A stretch of 64,000 nt of DNA from Kitasatospora sp. GAS204B (GTDB lineage Bacteria; Actinomycetota; Actinomycetes; Streptomycetales; Streptomycetaceae): the NCBI RefSeq assembly GCF_029892155.1, contig NZ_JARZAG010000006.1, forward strand, positions 62,001 to 126,000, in the 5' to 3' direction. A program made the position numbers and the translations under genes. This document shows positions 63,439 to 64,000 of this stretch, one piece after another; the first letter of the stretch is position 1; each line of letters begins with the position of its first letter. Below the pieces are notes generated by a model. The model worked only from the letters and a program-made list of their open reading frames with translations, searched no databases and had not been told where the DNA came from.

Positions 63439-64000
63439 AGGACCTGCTGCTGATCGCCCTCTTCGCCGCCCTGGGCGCGGGCGTGGCCGGAATGCTCGGC
63501 TGGCCCGCCGTGCGGCTGCTGCGCCGCCGCTCGGTGGCGCTCTCGCTCTTCGCGGTGACCGTGGTCACCGTGCTCGCGATGACCGCCGGCACGCTCGCGG
63601 TCGCCCAGGCGATGTTCCTCTCCCACCACGACCTCGGCGTGGTGATCACCGTGACCTGCATGGCCGCGGTGGTCTCGCTGGTGATGGCCGCCCTGCTGGG
63701 CCGGCAGGTGGTGGCCGGCAGCCGGGCGGTGACGCGCGCCGCGCGGACCGTCGGCAGCGCGGACGGCTTCGCCGCGCCGGTCGGCCCGCTGGGCACCGAG
63801 CTCGCCGAGCTGACTGCCGAACTGGCCGCCACCAGCGCCAGGTTGGCCGAGTCCCGGCAGCGCGAACAGGCGCTGGAGTCGTCCCGGCGCGAGCTGATCG
63901 CCTGGATCTCGCACGACCTGCGCACCCCGCTGGCGGGCCTGCGCGCGATGGCCGAGGCGCTGGAGGACGGCGTCGCTGACGAGCCGGCCCGCTACCACCG
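63435..64000 (+). CDS. Sensor histidine kinase (partial, cut by window end)
   Basis: The first 188 residues are visible: three hydrophobic segments (about 4-26, 33-60 and 68-91), a HAMP-like linker, and the phospho-acceptor His in ELIAWISHDLRTPLAG. The ATPase domain lies beyond the window. It overlaps the response regulator (ATGA), so they form one two-component system. The sensed signal is unknown. Confidence 0.9.
   Translation, partial: MKDLLLIALFAALGAGVAGMLGWPAVRLLRRRSVALSLFAVTVVTVLAMTAGTLAVAQAMFLSHHDLGVVITVTCMAAVVSLVMAALLGRQVVAGSRAVTRAARTVGSADGFAAPVGPLGTELAELTAELAATSARLAESRQREQALESSRRELIAWISHDLRTPLAGLRAMAEALEDGVADEPARYH

Noticed and set aside
62662..64000. The two-component system as the KdpD/KdpE pair
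   Set aside because: The kinase has a short three-helix sensor without the KdpD N-terminal domain, and the genes are over 50 kb away from kdp with a different local regulon.

Overview
The window is chromosomal DNA of a high-GC actinomycete, most likely a streptomycete-type genus such as Streptomyces, Kitasatospora or Streptacidiphilus. Evidence is the very high G+C, frequent GTG starts, a SARP/AfsR-type regulator, an SAV_915-family protein, a resuscitation-promoting factor and a MurT-GatD pair. I see no tRNA, rRNA, CRISPR array, prophage or complete insertion sequence.

Region by region. (1) 1-12.6 kb: two complete potassium P-type ATPase (Kdp) operons on the minus strand. The distal one is canonical (27-residue micro-ORF, kdpF, A, B, C, then a KdpD-like sensor without a kinase). 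The proximal one has the order F-B-C-A, an altered KdpA filter and an enlarged KdpC. (2) 12.7-19.5 kb: a five-gene plus-strand biosynthetic operon (Y4yA-type PLP decarboxylase, cysteine-synthase/rhodanese fusion, SufS-like enzyme, ATP-grasp ligase, MFS exporter) behind a Zur-like box. It looks like a small amino-acid-derived, possibly sulfur-containing metabolite pathway. (3) 19.6-23.7 kb: a zinc-homeostasis block. It holds a methyltransferase, a His-rich protein, a SmtB/ArsR sensor, and cysteine-free ribosomal proteins L33, L28, S14 and L32 with a COG0523/Mrf-like protein. Two further Zur-like boxes lie here.

(4) 23.7-33 kb: a GgpPS-type glucosylglycerol synthase/phosphatase (osmolyte), a GNAT-hydrolase fusion, an Rpf muralytic enzyme, an AI-2E-family and a DedA membrane protein, a gamma-carbonic anhydrase, an SRPBCC protein and an MpaB-family oxygenase. 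(5) 33-36 kb: a solitary IS21/IstA-like protein next to an AT-richer stretch and two small genes. (6) 36-56 kb: housekeeping and envelope genes. These are a phosphoribosyltransferase, CtaG, PfkA, GatD-MurT, an ACT-GNAT protein, a group II decarboxylase, a secreted HELGH protein, a phosphodiesterase, an RDD protein, a 1169-residue SARP-NB-ARC-TPR regulator, AsnB, a DUF4383 protein and an MTA phosphorylase. (7) 56.4-64 kb: membrane molybdopterin oxidoreductase, GT87 and GT2/DUF2064 glycosyltransferases, a methyltransferase, dodecin, and an OmpR-type response regulator with a histidine kinase cut by the window end.

Two regulatory themes link genes. Zur-like 7-1-7 palindromes precede the biosynthetic operon, the methyltransferase, and the divergent rpmG/rpmB genes. 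In the last 7 kb an 18-bp direct heptamer repeat, about one DNA turn apart, occurs three times at nearly constant distance (47-51 bp) from four start codons. At least three of these starts look leaderless. It is the best candidate here for an undescribed two-component regulon. All functional calls are from reading sequence only; no search was run.
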